Assembly: GCA_027437055.1 (NCBI GenBank)
Contig: DAIAOV010000013.1
Span: forward strand, 1 to 45,748
Source of the DNA: Legionella sp.
GTDB taxonomy: Bacteria > Pseudomonadota > Gammaproteobacteria > Legionellales > Legionellaceae
Reading direction: 5' to 3'
DNA: 45,748 nt
The translations under genes were made by a program, and so were the position numbers. The first letter of the stretch is position 1. Every line of letters begins with the position of its first letter. Shown here one piece after another: positions 1 to 12,500 of this stretch. A model generated the notes under the pieces. It did not search any database, had not been told where the DNA came from, and worked only from the letters and a program-made list of their open reading frames with translations.

Positions 1-241
1 CTTTAGCTTGTAAGCTAATCTTATCCGTACCAACGATTTGTTCAGGATCTTGCTTCACGAATGCACGACAAGAAGTTTGAAATGTAAGCAATGATTTTTT
101 CAACTCAGCGTCATCCCAACCAGGCAACTGATTAAAACCAACTTGCCGAAAAGTAGGTTTCGGAGATAAACACCACCAGACTAATACACCCAAAGCAATT
201 AGAGCAAGGGCGGTTGTAACATAGATATATTTCGATTTCAT
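1..241 (-). CDS. mltA: MltA-type membrane-bound lytic murein transglycosylase (N-terminal part, cut by window edge)
   Basis: About 80 codons are visible; the rest lies beyond base 1. The protein starts MKSKYIYVTTALALIALG, a signal or anchor segment, then reads FRQVGFNQLPGWDDAELKKS and LLTFQTSCRAF. The 'lpGW...aF..sC' pattern is the usual start of the mature MltA domain. Known family role: cleavage of peptidoglycan strands to 1,6-anhydromuropeptides in the periplasm. No lipobox cysteine is obvious near the N-terminus, so it may be anchored by the hydrophobic segment rather than by lipid. The gene reads away from the efflux pair upstream of it on the same strand, with about 225 bp between. I saw only a weak promoter-like TTGCAA/TAAAAA pair in that gap. 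Identification rests on the N-terminus alone. Confidence 0.75.
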   Translation of the reverse strand, partial: MKSKYIYVTTALALIALGVLVWWCLSPKPTFRQVGFNQLPGWDDAELKKSLLTFQTSCRAFVKQDPEQIVGTDKISLQAK

Positions 242-467
242 AGCGGTCAATTTTTACACATGATGAATTAAATTGCAACTTAAAATTACTTTTTTTAACG
301 CCCTAAATAAAAAATACTCTTATCTTAATAAAGAATTTATTTGTTCTTTCAATTAGTTATTAAAATCAATTGTAGCTTTTCGATAAGTCCGAGTAAATGA
401 AATTTCCCTGCACAATACAGTACGTATAACAAATTGCCTGGCAGCTATAGGCCATGAACTAAACGAG

Positions 468-2561
468 TTATTGCACTCCCTGAGCCAAATGCTTCAATGC
501 ATTGATGTAGGCAAGAAAGTTCCGTAGTTCATTACTGTCAATTTTGATATAAGTAGACTTTAACTCTATGGTGGTAAGCATCTCTTGCAACTGCTGACTT
601 AACTCTTGCCCCGCAGCTACATCATGATGCTCATAAAGAACCACTAATTTTTTCTCAATGGGAGATAATTCTAGCTCAAAAAGCCTTGCGGTTGCCTCCG
701 CTTTACCCCTATCTATAGCCAATAACATATGGCTTATAGTTGCTTGGATAAAAACTAAAGATTCAAACCGTCGACTGAGTTCCGTTAATTTATTTTGTTT
801 TTTTACATTGAAGCGCGCATCGGTCAAAGACTCAATCAAACCACGTGAATTCCAAAATAAACTAGCTAAATCATGCAAGGTAATTTCGTTTCCGGTGGTA
901 CTCAGTATTTGATTTAAATTGTATGATATAAAACGATATAGCTTATTAAGATAACGATTCAAAAGAGTGAGAACATCCGAACGCCATAAAACATTAGCCA
1001 CTAGAAAGCTGGATATTATCCCAATAAAAATCCCTCCCAAACGTTGTAAGGGCGGAGCCAATGAAGCAGGAGGCCCTCCTTCTTGAGCCAACGAAATAAC
1101 CAATGCAATATTTGCTTGTAACCCTATATAAGCATATTTAGGAAATTTAAACATAAGATAAGAAAAAGCCCAGACAGAGAAAAACAAAACGATGCTGAAA
1201 TCATACAAATCCATGGCGCACATAAATAAAGAAAATAGAGCAATTCCGCCCCCAAGACAGCACCCTATAATTCGGTGAAAACTGATATTGGTCATTTCAA
1301 AAAGATTTTTCCGTATAGAAATCACTAAACTACTGATAATACCGTTCAGACCGCCGGGCCAATTAGTAATCATCCAAAAAATCAATGCAAGAATGACTGC
1401 TAATCCGGCTTTAATAGAATGCTTCACCAAATCCCAATCGGAGCGTAATCTTTGCTTTCTATTAATTAATTTAAATGGAGGGATGTCCCTAGCTAAAGAA
1501 CCAGTTAATAGAGAGTAGATACGGGAAAAACAGTGATTAACCTGCTCTAAAAAATGAATGAACGAATGAATAAACTCGTTTTTTACCAGAGGATGTTGCT
1601 CTTGACTCAATTGCTTTTCTAAAACAGCAAGCGCATCTGGGGTTTTTAAAGCAGCCATAGGTGCCAATTGATGAATAAAAGAGGACTGTAATAAAGCTAA
1701 ATCGTCTTGTATCGCTGAAAATATGGGTTCAATTGGTATTGACTTCAATACAATGAAGTCTTCCTGCTGGGGCGAGGTAATGATTAAATATTGTAGCTGA
1801 CGCGATAGATCGTAGAAAGAATCTAAAAATGCCCGCAACAAATCAGTCTTTTCTTTAGTAACCCCTATTTCATGGTTCAATGCCGCGATAAGTTCCACAG
1901 CTTTACGTAATTTCTTTTTTATCTTTAAATTACTTTGCGCCACGGCACCAAAGTCAGCTCCTTCACAGCTTAAATGCTCTGATAATTGCTTAAACTCAGC
2001 AGAAAAATCATCAAAAATCCCGCGAACCTGTACCCCAATATTATCCTTTAAATGATTGGGGAAAATAGAATAAGCGCTGAGCGCTGAAACCAATACACCA
2101 ATGCCAATTTCAACAGGTCTCCAAATCGCAACAAAAAAGGCATTTTGTGGTTGTAGCGCTAATTGAGCAATAATTACAAAAGCACATAAAGCGCCTAACA
2201 AATAAGCATAGCCATAAGTACTAAAATTATAATAGTAAATGGCCACCGCCATGATTAAAAAACAAGAAAGTAAATACAATAGGAAACTATTAACAACCAG
2301 ACCCGCAACATAAAAACCGAGAAAAGCACCAAGAATAGTCCCCACAATACGCATTGTGGCTTTATCAATGATACTTCCGGTATATAAATTAGTGATAATA
2401 ACCACGGTCATTCCAGACCAATAAGGTGTTTGCAGATGAAAATAAAAAGAAATAAATACAGCAATCAATGCAGCGCATGCTGTTCTTAATGCCGCCCTAT
2501 TTTCTATGCTTTTAGGCCAAAAGAAGGACACTAAATCACCTATAGGTAATAGTTGTTGCAC
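468..2561 (-). CDS. FUSC-family inner-membrane efflux protein (AaeB/YccS-like)
   Basis: 697 residues with the duplicated FUSC layout: a first block of about six membrane segments (roughly residues 25-175), a long soluble helical region (180-380), a second membrane block (385-545) and a soluble C-terminus. Motifs such as TPYWSGMTVVII and the glycine-rich LGAFLGFYVAG and GGIFIGIISS are typical of the family. Family members with an HlyD-type partner form export systems for aromatic acids or other toxic small molecules across the inner membrane. Here the start codon lies inside the 3' end of the membrane-fusion gene (26-base overlap), so the two are almost certainly translated together. The substrate cannot be told from sequence. 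Length is close to E. coli AaeB and YccS. Confidence 0.85.
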   Translation of the reverse strand: MQQLLPIGDLVSFFWPKSIENRAALRTACAALIAVFISFYFHLQTPYWSGMTVVIITNLYTGSIIDKATMRIVGTILGAFLGFYVAGLVVNSFLLYLLSCFLIMAVAIYYYNFSTYGYAYLLGALCAFVIIAQLALQPQNAFFVAIWRPVEIGIGVLVSALSAYSIFPNHLKDNIGVQVRGIFDDFSAEFKQLSEHLSCEGADFGAVAQSNLKIKKKLRKAVELIAALNHEIGVTKEKTDLLRAFLDSFYDLSRQLQYLIITSPQQEDFIVLKSIPIEPIFSAIQDDLALLQSSFIHQLAPMAALKTPDALAVLEKQLSQEQHPLVKNEFIHSFIHFLEQVNHCFSRIYSLLTGSLARDIPPFKLINRKQRLRSDWDLVKHSIKAGLAVILALIFWMITNWPGGLNGIISSLVISIRKNLFEMTNISFHRIIGCCLGGGIALFSLFMCAMDLYDFSIVLFFSVWAFSYLMFKFPKYAYIGLQANIALVISLAQEGGPPASLAPPLQRLGGIFIGIISSFLVANVLWRSDVLTLLNRYLNKLYRFISYNLNQILSTTGNEITLHDLASLFWNSRGLIESLTDARFNVKKQNKLTELSRRFESLVFIQATISHMLLAIDRGKAEATARLFELELSPIEKKLVVLYEHHDVAAGQELSQQLQEMLTTIELKSTYIKIDSNELRNFLAYINALKHLAQGVQ

Positions 2562-3531
2562 TAGCCCCTATGCGCATAGGGTACTCATCAGTTAAATCAT
2601 CAATATAGATACGGACAGGAAAGCGTTGAGCGATTCTGATCCAATCTTCGGTGGCCTCCATATAAAGCAATGTTGATGGGGCTACACTTCCACTTTGTAC
2701 TCTATTAATACCCCATCCTATACTAGCCACATGTCCATGAAACACTTTTCCAGGGTACATATCAATCATAATTTCAGCCTTATCTCCAGGCTTAATAAGG
2801 CGAATTGCAGTCTCCCTATAACGAGTTACTACCCACCATTGATTAGTCTCTACCAAAGCAAATAACCCTTGCCCTGCTTCAATGTATTGACCTTTCCGCA
2901 AGTTAAAATTGGTCACATAACCGTCTTCTGGAGCAATTAAAGTAGTGTGGTTTAATAAATAGTTTGCATGGTCCAATTCCGCTTGAGCCGCCAAAATTTC
3001 GTTATCATCTAAGTTGATTTGTGCTATTTTTAATCGTTGCTCCGATTCGATAATCGCCGCTTCCTGTTCCTTTATTTTATCAGCCAGATTGATAAGCGTT
3101 ATCTTAGCTGTATCTCCTTTTAACACTAATTTACTGTATCGATCATAATGATCTTGGCTAAGGCTCAATTTGATTTGATCTTGTTTGAGTTGTTGCTCTG
3201 CTTTGATAATGGTCAATTTTTCATTTTCATAATTTAACTTAGCGATATTTAACTTAGCCTTAGCCTGTTGTACAGCATAAAGATAAGGTAAAGGATCTAT
3301 TTCAATTAATTTTTCGCCTTTTTTGACCTTCTGATTTTCTTTGATATAGAGCTTTGTTACGGGTCCTGAAACTAAGGGAGAAACATTGACTATATTGGCT
3401 GAAACATAGGCATCATTGGAACGCGTATCATAATAGGCAAAATAACGATAAGCGCCATAACCAATTAAGAATAAAGCAATAACGCTTAGTTGCGGCCAAT
3501 ATTTAAATTCAGAAAGTCTGAACGAACCCAT
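2536..3531 (-). CDS. HlyD-family membrane fusion protein (AaeA/EmrA-like), partner of the FUSC pump
   Basis: 331 residues. One N-terminal membrane segment (about 11-31) is followed by a biotinyl/lipoyl half-motif (VSPLVSGPVTKLYIKENQ), a long alpha-helical hairpin rich in K, E and Q, the second lipoyl half (LIAPEDGYVTNFNLRKGQYI) and a beta-barrel domain (GDKAEIMIDMYPGKVFHGHV). This is the normal order for periplasmic adaptors linking an inner-membrane pump to an outer-membrane channel. ATG at 3531 is chosen because AAGG lies 7 bases upstream; a TTG two codons earlier would have that motif only 1 base away. It overlaps the downstream FUSC gene by 26 bases. A good sigma70-like promoter lies in the short gap after the giant gene. 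Confidence 0.88.
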   Translation of the reverse strand: MGSFRLSEFKYWPQLSVIALFLIGYGAYRYFAYYDTRSNDAYVSANIVNVSPLVSGPVTKLYIKENQKVKKGEKLIEIDPLPYLYAVQQAKAKLNIAKLNYENEKLTIIKAEQQLKQDQIKLSLSQDHYDRYSKLVLKGDTAKITLINLADKIKEQEAAIIESEQRLKIAQINLDDNEILAAQAELDHANYLLNHTTLIAPEDGYVTNFNLRKGQYIEAGQGLFALVETNQWWVVTRYRETAIRLIKPGDKAEIMIDMYPGKVFHGHVASIGWGINRVQSGSVAPSTLLYMEATEDWIRIAQRFPVRIYIDDLTDEYPMRIGASATTITYR

Positions 3532-3563
3532 CCACAAGCCTTGTTTATTAATGATGATCGCAT

Positions 3564-3592
3564 ACGATACAACGTAGATAAGTATTTCTCAA
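3564..3592 (-). promoter_or_regulatory. Predicted sigma70 promoter of the efflux pair
   Basis: Read on the minus strand: -35 TTGAGA (5/6 to consensus), 17-base spacer, -10 TATCGT (4/6). It lies entirely in the 68-base gap between the giant gene and the HlyD gene, about 30 bases before the chosen ATG. It indicates that the pump operon need not depend on read-through from the 10.8-kb gene. Inference from motif match only. Confidence 0.5.
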
Positions 3593-3599
3593 GTTGTTC

Positions 3600-6500
3600 C
3601 TACGAATTAGTATCTAGCTTACGGATTGTATTTTCAATATCGTCAACTTGTTCCATACTGGCGGTCTTCGCTTGAAAGAAACGCCACTTTGTTCCTTCTT
3701 TTGGTGGACTAAAGGTTATATAAGCTAAAATCACATTAAGGATATCAAGCAGTGCTTGTTTAAACCCGCGATGGGTATTTAAAACAGGGGCGGCAGCATC
3801 AATTGCCTTGTTACAATTTTGTTGATACCGCGCTATATCAGGATTTTTTTGAGAGAAACAAGTCACTGATTCTTTATGAAGCGTCTGATAGAGATTAAAC
3901 GCAGTCCTTGCGACGTCTGTATAAGCAGGATTTTTAATTCCATGCATCGCGTGCTTACAAGCAAGGATTCTTAATAACCCTAATTGATACAATATCTGTT
4001 GTTGCGGCTGTTTTATAACATTTTTATCTTGATTTTTGTACTGCACCTCCAAAGCATCTAGCCATTTATCTCGTTCTGATTTTGATAAATTTTTATGGTT
4101 TAATGCACATTGTAAACTATCAAAATCATCGGTCTTCTCAAGTACGACAAGCAATTGTTTTTCTGTTAGCCAGCCCCAATTGCTAATCCTATAATTGTAA
4201 TGAGGATTTGTGCTCAAAGCATCTGCTATTGAGCTTGTCATTTCTGGATGATTTAGCAAACGTGCAATCTGCGTGGAATCTTTTGCTTGACTCAGTAACT
4301 CCTTCATTTGTTCTTTTGAATGAATCACCTCCGGCACATTCGACTGTTGCTGAGCCTTTCTAGTTGCGTCATGAGTCGTGTCACTCGGCACAGAACTCTT
4401 TTCTTTACTCCGTAACTCCTTCATTTGTTCTTTTGAAGAAGCGACGTCCGACCCAGTCAATCGTTGCTGCTTATCTTTAGTAGAATGATGAGTAGTGCCG
4501 CTCGGCCCAGAGTTGTTTGCTTTATTCCGTAACTCATTCATTTGTTCTTTTGAAGAAACCATGCCCGACCCAGTCAACCGTTGCTGCTTATCTTTAGTAG
4601 AGTCAGGAGTAGTGTCACTCAACAGAACCTTATCAGGCTCTTCTTGATCAAAAAGACGTAGTAGTTGGGATTGCATTTGTTTACTTAAATTATTTTCTTT
4701 AAGAGCTTTCTCGAACAAGCTCATTTGATTATTTTTCTTACATACTTCCTTTATTGAAATAATAATCTCTTTCCATTGTTGATTTTCGTCATTTTCTTGG
4801 GAAAATCGTTTCAATGTCGTATCTAAGAGGGTGCGAAGAACTTTCGGATTATTACTTGCTTTTTCCAGAATCTTTTTTGCGGCCTGAGTTGAGAACCACT
4901 TGTTGGCTATTGTAGTAAGCAATATGACTTCGTTAGCTTGATTATGAGCAATAGACGAACTTATAACAGTATTCAGTACTGATTCATCACAGAATGGATT
5001 TTCTAAAATAAGTTGAGTTAATCGCTTCTCCATTTCCTTACCTTTTATGGTAGGATGTAAACGAAGCAACAATAAAGCATGCAAATTAATCGCAGGAGCA
5101 AATTGTTTAGTAAATTCACTAAGAGGCATATTAAAGTATTCTTCAAGAAACTTCTCTTCCTCCGGTGTTAGTTGGCTTAAAAACGTACTTTTTTCATTGG
5201 GATTCACCAAATAATTAATGATATTGTCCAGTCTTGTTGAGAATAGCTCAAGGTGCTCCTGTACATAGCCAAGAGCACTAAGAGACAGAGAAAATTGTCT
5301 TTGTAATTGATTAATATTAAGACTTTCTTTATTCCATTGCTGATTGATGTGGTTAAACACTGCGGCAACTCGAGAATACTCATCCACATCAGCAGGAATC
5401 CTATTAGGAACTATTTTTTTCCAATCAACTTGGCTTAAATCCTCAAATCGATGATAAGCAATATAAGTAAACCCCTCTTTATTTTCTTTTGATAATAATT
5501 CTAACTGAGGTAACTCGATTCCACTTCCAGGACGACTATGCATTAATTCTCTTTTAAAAAGATCAATTTTTTCAGTAGTCTTCTCTTTCAACCAATAGAA
5601 TCTATTTTGAGTTAAAAGATTTGCAATTTCCCCATTAAAAAAGCGCACTTGTTCTCGTAAAGATAAATAGTGCTCGTTTTGCAACATACCTGCTGGTCTT
5701 TTTCCACCGATCACTGTATCTAAGCTAGTGGAGAGCCAGCTGCCTTCCAATAATTCAATCTTCTCAGTTAGTCTCTCCACCTCTTGTGGTGTAATAATCA
5801 TGGCCTGTAGTTGCCCTTCTTGCATATAGTACCAGGTCACCCATGCAGGCTTTAGAAAGCCACCAGTATATTTTGTTTGATATAAATAAACTTCTGCATA
5901 ATTTTTACTGCCCCGTATTTGATTGCTAAACAAATCAGTTGGTGTATCAGAGGAACATAGGGCATTTAAAGATAACGAATAATTATCTAGGTCTATTTTT
6001 TCAGTAGAACGCAGATCGACCTCTTTTTTTTCTGATAAGCTAGAATCAAAAACTTCACGAAAAATGGCTAATTCTACTGTCATCTGTACCTGGCTCTGAG
6101 TCTGAATTTGCACTTCCAAACCAAAAGAATCATTTTCAGTTGCGTCATACTCTTGCAAACAATGTGGTAAAGACGTATCAATAATTCCTTGTAACTCAGG
6201 GGCAATTCGTTCACTGTCTTTCACTTTGAAAGGAATATCGGCTAAAGTTAAGCATGCGTGCCAATTTGCTATCAATTGTTCTTTATGACGCTTAAGAATG
6301 TCCGCTGCGGCTTGTTTCTTATGTAATGCTCCATACAGTTCAAAGAAACTCTCTGATGGTTTATCCACAAGAAAGGGTTTAAATATGCGAGCTAATTCTC
6401 TTTTCTTAGCTACTTCTTCTGAAGGAATTTTTCGAATAATTGAGAGGCATTGGCGACGTATTAAATTATTCATTTGTAATTTTGCTGCTAGCAAATTATC

Positions 6501-9500
6501 GTCGAGCAGCGCAAGATTATCGTTTTTTGTGAAACATTGAATCAACTCATTGTATTTAATGTTTCTCAATCTCTCTGGAACAATAATTTCTATGGTTCCA
6601 TCAAAAGGCAATCCTCGCATCCGCATGCTACCCTGTAAGAATGCTTGCAACAATGTTTTTTCATCAACAAGAACTTTAGCCTGAGCTTTATTTCCTTGAG
6701 TAATATCAGTACCAACTGTATGCGCCTGATCGTAATAAGTAAAACGTTGATCTGGGGTTGAATTTAACAAACGACTGATCTCTTTTTCATCAGTCGTTTT
6801 CAATACTATAGGCTTATTGGGTTCATTAATATCAATTGCACATAAGACTTGATTCTTATCAAAATAAAGCACATGTCTTATCGTGTTATTGGACACAGTA
6901 CGATAAAAACCAGCAATTTCTTGGGCAACCGTACTATTATTAACGCCTTGAAATGTAGCGCATACGTCAATAATTGCACGAGTATGCTCAGACGCTTTAG
7001 GTGTTTTCGTTCCCAAGGTTTCTGGGATAGTTAAAATACCTTTAATGAATTGAGAGACATTTTGATAATCTAAATTTTTAATTGCTGTATTTTTGCTGCG
7101 AATGACTTCAATAACGTACCCATCTGTACCTAGAGATGAGGTCTTGTTGTATTTTAAACGCTGATGAAAAGTAGTATGATTTGATGGAGTTCCTGATACT
7201 GCCTGAGTGCTACGATACATATCCACATGATTGAACGAGTTGCTGGAAAAAGTTTCCCCTTCTCGTTGTACTTGCACCAAAGCGTCTTCTTCCAAAATAT
7301 CAAAAATAAGTCTTGGCTGATGTTGGAAATGAGCATGCAGTTTTTTTAATTGATCTGATTTCTTCAAATCAACATCACTCAGTTTTAAACCTAAGGGAGC
7401 AGCTAAAATATTAAATTCCTTGGCTGTTGGTGTGTCATCAAGGTGTTTTAAATCCATATCATGAAACAGCTCTTTTCGTGCCATGATTAACCATTGTTCC
7501 ATCTTGTAGACTAATAATTTTTGACTAATACCATTAATCAGCATCATTTGTGCAGCGTAGTTAAGTGATTCGAGTTGATTTCCAAAGCGATTCTGCTCAT
7601 TCACTACATTGTTAGCAGCATAGGGAAGTGCTAAAGTCTGTTGTATCCCGTTTAAGCCTTTGCGTTTTGAAGGGCCATAATTCTCATTAAGATTACGAAC
7701 TAAAGTTTCTTGTAATAAAACACCAACCTGTTGCTTAAAAAAACCAAGCATTTCTTTTTCTTGAGGACTCGCGTTAACCACTGCCAAACAGGGCTGATCT
7801 GCTTTGTTTGTAAGATAGATGACCAGTTCATCCTTAATTTTTTGTCCGTATTTTTGTTCAGCGAGTTCCGCAAAAGGATAGAGGGGACTTTTTTTATCTG
7901 AAAGTAGTTTATTGGCTAATTCATTCTTGAATTGAGTCCAATCATAGTTCGAGCTTAACGTAGGTGCTTCGACAATAAATTTCCGATCAATCAATTTAAA
8001 TAACGCAACGGTATTCTTTATCGCATCAAGTCGAACAGGTTGCGTATCTGCTCCAGTGTAATTGAGACGCTTCTTAATTGATAACCCCTGATGCGCCTCA
8101 TCAATAATGCAATCACCATGATAACGAACAAGCGAAGTAATTTTATCTAACCAATAAATTTGTTGTGTACAAACCGCATCTATCGGACCTTCTTTTTCTA
8201 GAAGTTCAATGTATTTGAGTTCTAGTGACTGCATGGCCTCACCAGTAGTCACCAGATAGTTTTTATTCGTCATCACTTCAACAAACATCTTGTATATTTG
8301 TTCAAGGCGTTGGGGTGATGCATTGCTGTTGCGATTAAAATCAAAACGGTATGCACGCTTTCCATATAAGCGTTGCGAGGTACGATTCAAATCTTCATAA
8401 TTGGTTTCTAATAAGGCCTGAGGAACTTCAACAATAACCAGGTTATTTCCCCGGGCTTTCACTTCTGCAAGAATGGGCAGAATGACTTTAGATTTCCCCC
8501 CTCCCATAATAATTTTTTCAACAACTTCATTGAAACCACGATCATCTTCTGCAGAAGCCAGCAATTCTTTAAGAGCGCTCACTTGCCTATTGTGTAATAA
8601 GATCTGTTCTTCATGCTGCAAAAGTACAATGGCCGGGATATCTAAGGCAGGAATTTCCGAGCGAGCTAACAAATCTAAAGCCGTAACCGCACTATTCAAA
8701 TCCGCTGTAGTTCCAGCCTCGTGCAATTTGGTTTTAATTTTTTCTGCTGATTGATGGCAAATACCTTTCACCAAAGCACGATGAATTGCATCATGCAGTT
8801 TTTGTACTGTACCAAGACTTAAACCCGTTTTTGCTACACTATAGGCTTGATCTGCTTTAGTATAGATAGAAAGTAAATCAGCTTTTGTTAAAGTGGCTCT
8901 GGCTCTAGATTCTTTTTCAATGGCCCAGGTTCGAGCTAAATCCGCATCGTCCGGACCTTGATTAGCAATCTGTAGTGCCTCAGCCCAGAGTTGATCTAAT
9001 TCCCCTGCAAGTAGGGTCGATGATTTGTTGGCAGATTGTTGCAATGCGTGTAATAGAACTCCATCGCCAAGCAACGCTTTTGCTAACTCTTTTCTTTTTG
9101 TTTCGGTAGTAATAAGTATTTTTCCTGCCCGTTCTTCAATAGCAAACTCTTTATCAAACCCTTGGCTAGGTTCATTACCTAAATTTCCTAGCTGTTCTGC
9201 AAGATCATCTTGAATCTTTTGGTAAGCAGCTATCAACGCATCACAACTCGATTTTGTTGGACTAAAATGAATTGTTAATTGTTTATCAATACCCATATGT
9301 TCTATTAAGCGCTGAGTGGGTAGAATCGTTGTACTGATTGGCTTATGAATCTGATGTTCATATTCAGCGATAAGCTGTTCTGGGGCCGCTAAAATTTTAC
9401 TGTAAACGTCTTTCGCTTGATAAACTTGAAGAGGAGGGACACGATAATCTTTTACCTCAGTGACCAAACTTGAAAATAGGTAATAATTGTTAATTTTTAT

Positions 9501-12500
9501 TTTTTCCTGATTATGCGCCGCTCGATACAAGACATTACATAAAAATGGAATATGAGAGCTTTGTGCATTAAATGGTACGTGGCGTTGTGCTATTAAGGTA
9601 TGGGTGCAAAAATCAAGTAACGCTTTGCTTAACTCATCGTTATGAGTAGCCGCTATATGCAAATAGAGAGGAAAATACTCAATAAAATCATCATCGCTTA
9701 TTGTTGACGAGAGCAGCTTCACTGCTTGCTTAAGACGCTTTTGGCTTTTTATGGCATCTCGATCCATGAGAACATCGGTTACAGAATTCTTATGTATCCT
9801 TTTAAGTGCTAATGGTTTTATTTGAAAATCATTTGGTAAAGATAAGTCAATTGCTATTAATTCAAGTTGTGTAGACTTAGCCGCAATTTGTTTTATTTTT
9901 TTAAGTTCCTCATCAGTATCTGCCAACCTCTTTCTCTCAGACCTTGATAATTCACCTATTTTTTTTTGTGCAATCAACGCATTTTTTTCCTCCATGACCG
10001 CCTCAAGGCTCAATAGCGTCCATTGATAGCCAAGAGCACCTAAAGGTTTATGTTCAGGAGGTAATGATTGATGGTAATAGTCCAATAAGCGTTTACGTTC
10101 TAATTTTGAAAGCTGATATTGATGTTCAAGATACCGCCCCATAGTTTGAAATTGACTAAACGTATTATAAATGGTTTCGGGAAGTTGTTTTAAAAAGCGA
10201 GTTGTCTCTTCAAATTGATATTTAGCATATAAAGCATTAGCATCGCCTTTGGAAACATCCGGAGCATTTAAGTCAAATGTACCGTCTTGCTGCAAGTAAT
10301 CAGATAAAAGACTCATCGCTTTAAGTTTGCAAGCAACAAAAGGAGGTGTGCCTCGAGTAGAGTCATTATTATCATTCAGAAGATAAGGTAAATCATTGCA
10401 TATCCACTGAATGTACTTTAACTCATCAGGATCACCTTTTAATCCCCCCAACCGCTTCGTACACTCATCAAGAATTTTCCAAGCTTTCTCAGATTGATTG
10501 GTTACCAAATACGTATAGGCTAGATAAAGGGCATCTGCCGAGCTATCAGCAACCGGCTCATTATTTATTAATTGAAAGCTGACATATTGTTCGTTATTTT
10601 GAAAATCCCACAGCGGCTTTTTACTCAAATGCTCTTTCTTACAGATATCATCAACAATCCCTTGCGCGATAACATTGTTTTTATCATGGACTACAGGATG
10701 AAAATCACTCACCACCCCATCTTCTACCCCATAAAATCGCATTTTAGGCACTAAAACACGACGTTGCTCTTTTCCTTGCAGCACAAGACTTGCAACTGAT
10801 TGATGAATGGGTGAAACGTTATCAATAAGCTGCTCTCCTGTTCCCTCATGGGTAATCATTCGCGTTTTTTTATCAATCTGAAAATGAAGACCATACCGTG
10901 GTAATTGCACCAAGGTCTGCTTTGTATCACCGTGAGCGATGATAAAATGATTACTTTCAAAGGAGTTAAATGCCATCATTTCATCAAGAGTCAGTGTGAC
11001 TAACGGAAACCGTCGATTTAATCTCCTCTCCTGAATGGGTATTATCTGATCATTAATATGGGCATATGTAGGAACCTGATTACGGACCAAAAGACCTTGT
11101 GTCGTATCGGAAGAATTGACATTTTTCCAGTAGTTCATGGTGCCATCAGTCAGAATGGAAGGAAGATCTGTGTTTATAGAACCCATGGATTCATTGGCAT
11201 AATAAGATTCATGTTGCTGAGTTAATGCCTGTAATTGATAACGAGCCGTTTCGCCGTCAATAGTCCAATCTTTTTCAATCGTTAGCTTATCGTTTTTATA
11301 AAATAAATGAACATTTCCTTCTTTATTTCGTATGATAAAATAAGTGTTGTCGACATTAGCAAGACACGTCGTTAGATCGTGTAAACCTAATTGCTTAACC
11401 AAAGGATGGCGCTGAATTGCTAATGGTAGGCTTCTTCCAACTAGCCCTTCTTCCAAAATAAGGCCTTTGAGTGCATTCACTTTAAGTTCAGTGCCTGACT
11501 TCATCACCAGTGAATAGTTGGGAAATTTTCCAGTAAAACCCTGTTCTAATGACACTCCCAAACTAAGTAATGCGCTTTTCACTCCTTCCCTCAAACGCTC
11601 TTCAGGTTGTTGACTAGCAAACAGTTTCAATTTCCCTGTAGCCGCTTCAACTTCAGTACTATGAGCCGCATCTTCAAGTATTAACGGATTGGCATACTTA
11701 TTGATATAAAAATAAGACCTCATCGCCTGATCCAATAGCTCAGTAGAGGTATCTCCTCCTTCAATACACGCCACCGTGGCTAAGAAAAGGTATTGTTGTA
11801 ATACATAAACTACATCGGGATCAGAGACTAAAGACAGTTGCTTTGCCAAATCTTCTTGCATCATGTGCAATCGTTTAGATCCCTCCAGGGGATGAAGCTG
11901 AGCATAATAACGACTCACTAACAGATCTAAACGAAAAAATAGTAATGATTCGCGTGTATGGCATCCCTGTTGAGCAAAATAGCGTTTACCTGTTTTTAGA
12001 AAATTATCGAATTGTGATATAAATCCTTCTTTAGTTAATGCATCAGCTAAAAGTCCAGGCTGAAACAGATTGGCTTCAACATAACGTTGATCATTTGGAT
12101 CACTTAATTTACTAGTCCGCAAAGTAAAATAGTCTAAGGTTAATGCAATTTGCATTGCAGGATTTCCCCGCAAATGATAATAATCACGAGCAACTACGTC
12201 CGGGGTAGTAATTTGCTGTCTTTCTTCTTTATGCCTTTTTAATTGAATTGCATTTGCGGTTTCGAATGAAACATCTTTTCTTTTCCAAGCATCCACCTCT
12301 GAAGCATCCCTTTCTAAAGCTTCGCGTGCCGCTGAATCACCTAAATTATATTTGTCCGTTGTCGTTGTCATCATCGATTCATAGCGAAGGGAACCGATGT
12401 ATAGTGGAGAAACAATTTCTTTGCTATTGGGATCAAAGTTCAATGGCTTATCAAATGCTTTGTGATAGTTAAAATAAGGATTAATTGCTTGGCGAAGTTT

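Noticed and set aside
3532-3537. Longer TTG start for the HlyD-type protein
   Set aside because: AAGG is 7 bases from the ATG at 3531 but only 1 base from the TTG.
8473-8754. Open frames antisense to the giant gene
   Set aside because: Typical serine/cysteine-rich shadow translations; no ribosome sites or conserved motifs.
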